NCBI GenBank assembly: GCA_002709085.1
Contig: PAPR01000014.1
Location: 1 to 54,153, forward strand
Direction of reading: 5' to 3'
DNA from: Pseudooceanicola sp.
Lineage (GTDB): Bacteria; Pseudomonadota; Alphaproteobacteria; Rhodobacterales; Rhodobacteraceae
DNA length: 54,153 nt
Each line of letters opens with the position of its first letter. The stretch's first letter is position 1. Below, piece by piece: positions 53,753 through 54,153 of this stretch. The notes under the pieces were generated by a model that saw only the letters and a list, made by a program, of their open reading frames with translations, made no database searches and was not told the origin of the DNA. Made by a program: the position numbers and the translations under genes.

Positions 53753-54153
53753 ATGACCATCGACGCCGCAACCATTTCGACCCGGATCCCGGATGGATCA
53801 CCGCTGCCTGGCCCGGACACACAACCCCGTGCCCGAGGGCGGATGGAGGTGTCCTCGCGCCTGCGCGGCGGGGTGTCCCGGATCGGGGACCTGCATCAGT
53901 CCGGCTCTTACAAGGCGCTCTTCCCGCGGTCGAACTCACCGACCCTGCAGGCGGTGGTTTTGAACACCGCCGGGGGTGTCACTGGGGGGGATCGCCTGCA
54001 TCTGTCCGCAAGGGCGGAGACGGGATCGCACCTTGTCCTGACGACACAGGCGGCAGAGCGGATCTATCGCGCGCAACCGGGCGAGGTTGGCGACCTGCGC
54101 ACAAGCCTTAGTGTCGCGCCCGGCGCTCGCCTCGACTGGCTGCCGCAGGAAAC
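53753..54153 (+). CDS. ureD: Urease accessory protein UreD, N-terminal part
   Basis: The gene runs off the right edge; 133 codons are visible. The product starts MTIDAATISTRIPDGSPLPG and contains RIGDLHQSGSYKALFPR, VVLNTAGGVTGGDRLHLSAR and HLVLTTQAAERIYRAQPG, the characteristic UreD blocks. UreD (UreH) holds apo-urease for nickel insertion with UreF and UreG; it is usually the first gene of a ureDABC cluster. GGAGGG lies very close to the ATG (2-bp gap), so a start a little downstream (for instance Met31) cannot be excluded. No urease structural gene is visible yet. Confidence 0.88.
   Translation, partial: MTIDAATISTRIPDGSPLPGPDTQPRARGRMEVSSRLRGGVSRIGDLHQSGSYKALFPRSNSPTLQAVVLNTAGGVTGGDRLHLSARAETGSHLVLTTQAAERIYRAQPGEVGDLRTSLSVAPGARLDWLPQE

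Overview
The window is about 54 kb of GC-rich chromosome from an alphaproteobacterium, almost certainly a member of the Rhodobacterales (Roseobacter/Rhodobacter group). This rests on gene content and order (clpP-clpX, an NDUFA12-mlaD-DUF2155 block facing aat, accBC, gcrA, a type-II PurL, Grx4 with BolA). It also rests on regulation: a GTTC-N7-GTTC LexA box, TGTTAGCGCTAACA-like operators beside gap, and a SAM-II riboswitch ahead of metZ. No rRNA, tRNA, CRISPR array, plasmid or phage genes were seen. Nearly all of it is ordinary core chromosome.

Layout. 1-4.1 kb: the 3' end of clpP, clpX with an intrinsic terminator, a RidA-like gene, then NDUFA12, mlaD and DUF2155 converging on aat. 4.4-6.8 kb: an SMR exporter sits on the opposite strand between aat and accBC; a short TTG-start ORF is coupled to the accC stop. 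7.1-10 kb: a Ser/Gly-rich secreted PRC-barrel-like protein and acs. 10.3-10.5 kb: the decayed right end of an IS256-family element. 10.6-15.4 kb: a small methyltransferase, uvrA behind a LexA box, and two secreted proteins. 15.6-21.9 kb: a valine catabolic set (isobutyryl-CoA dehydrogenase, 3-hydroxyisobutyryl-CoA hydrolase, mmsB, mmsA) with a divergent LysR regulator and a CBS protein. 22.5-29.5 kb: coaD, an alpha/beta hydrolase, a 47-residue membrane protein, gap, tkt, a coiled-coil gene with zapA, and a bolA / 46-aa ORF / grxD operon. 29.6-36.8 kb: purL, a candidate small RNA, a LysR regulator and a giant indolepyruvate ferredoxin oxidoreductase.

37.0-44.9 kb is the most interesting part. 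On one strand lie a zinc-ribbon HExxH protein, a 1145-aa transglutaminase-DUF2126 protein, an 803-aa circularly permuted ATP-grasp/alpha-E fusion, and a second, 303-aa transglutaminase. These families are predicted to make and cut peptide or isopeptide bonds in a system that is still poorly characterised. It is often found with the proteasome-like peptidase Anbu, which is missing from this locus. 45.1-54.1 kb: tdk, an orphan arsH behind 28-bp tandem repeats, carB, gcrA, metZ, folE2 and the start of ureD.

Functionally the window covers proteolysis, fatty-acid precursor supply (accBC), acetate and branched-chain amino-acid carbon use (acs, mms genes, IOR), central carbon metabolism (gap, tkt), nucleotide synthesis (purL, carB, tdk, folE2) and cell-cycle control (gcrA, zapA, clpXP).
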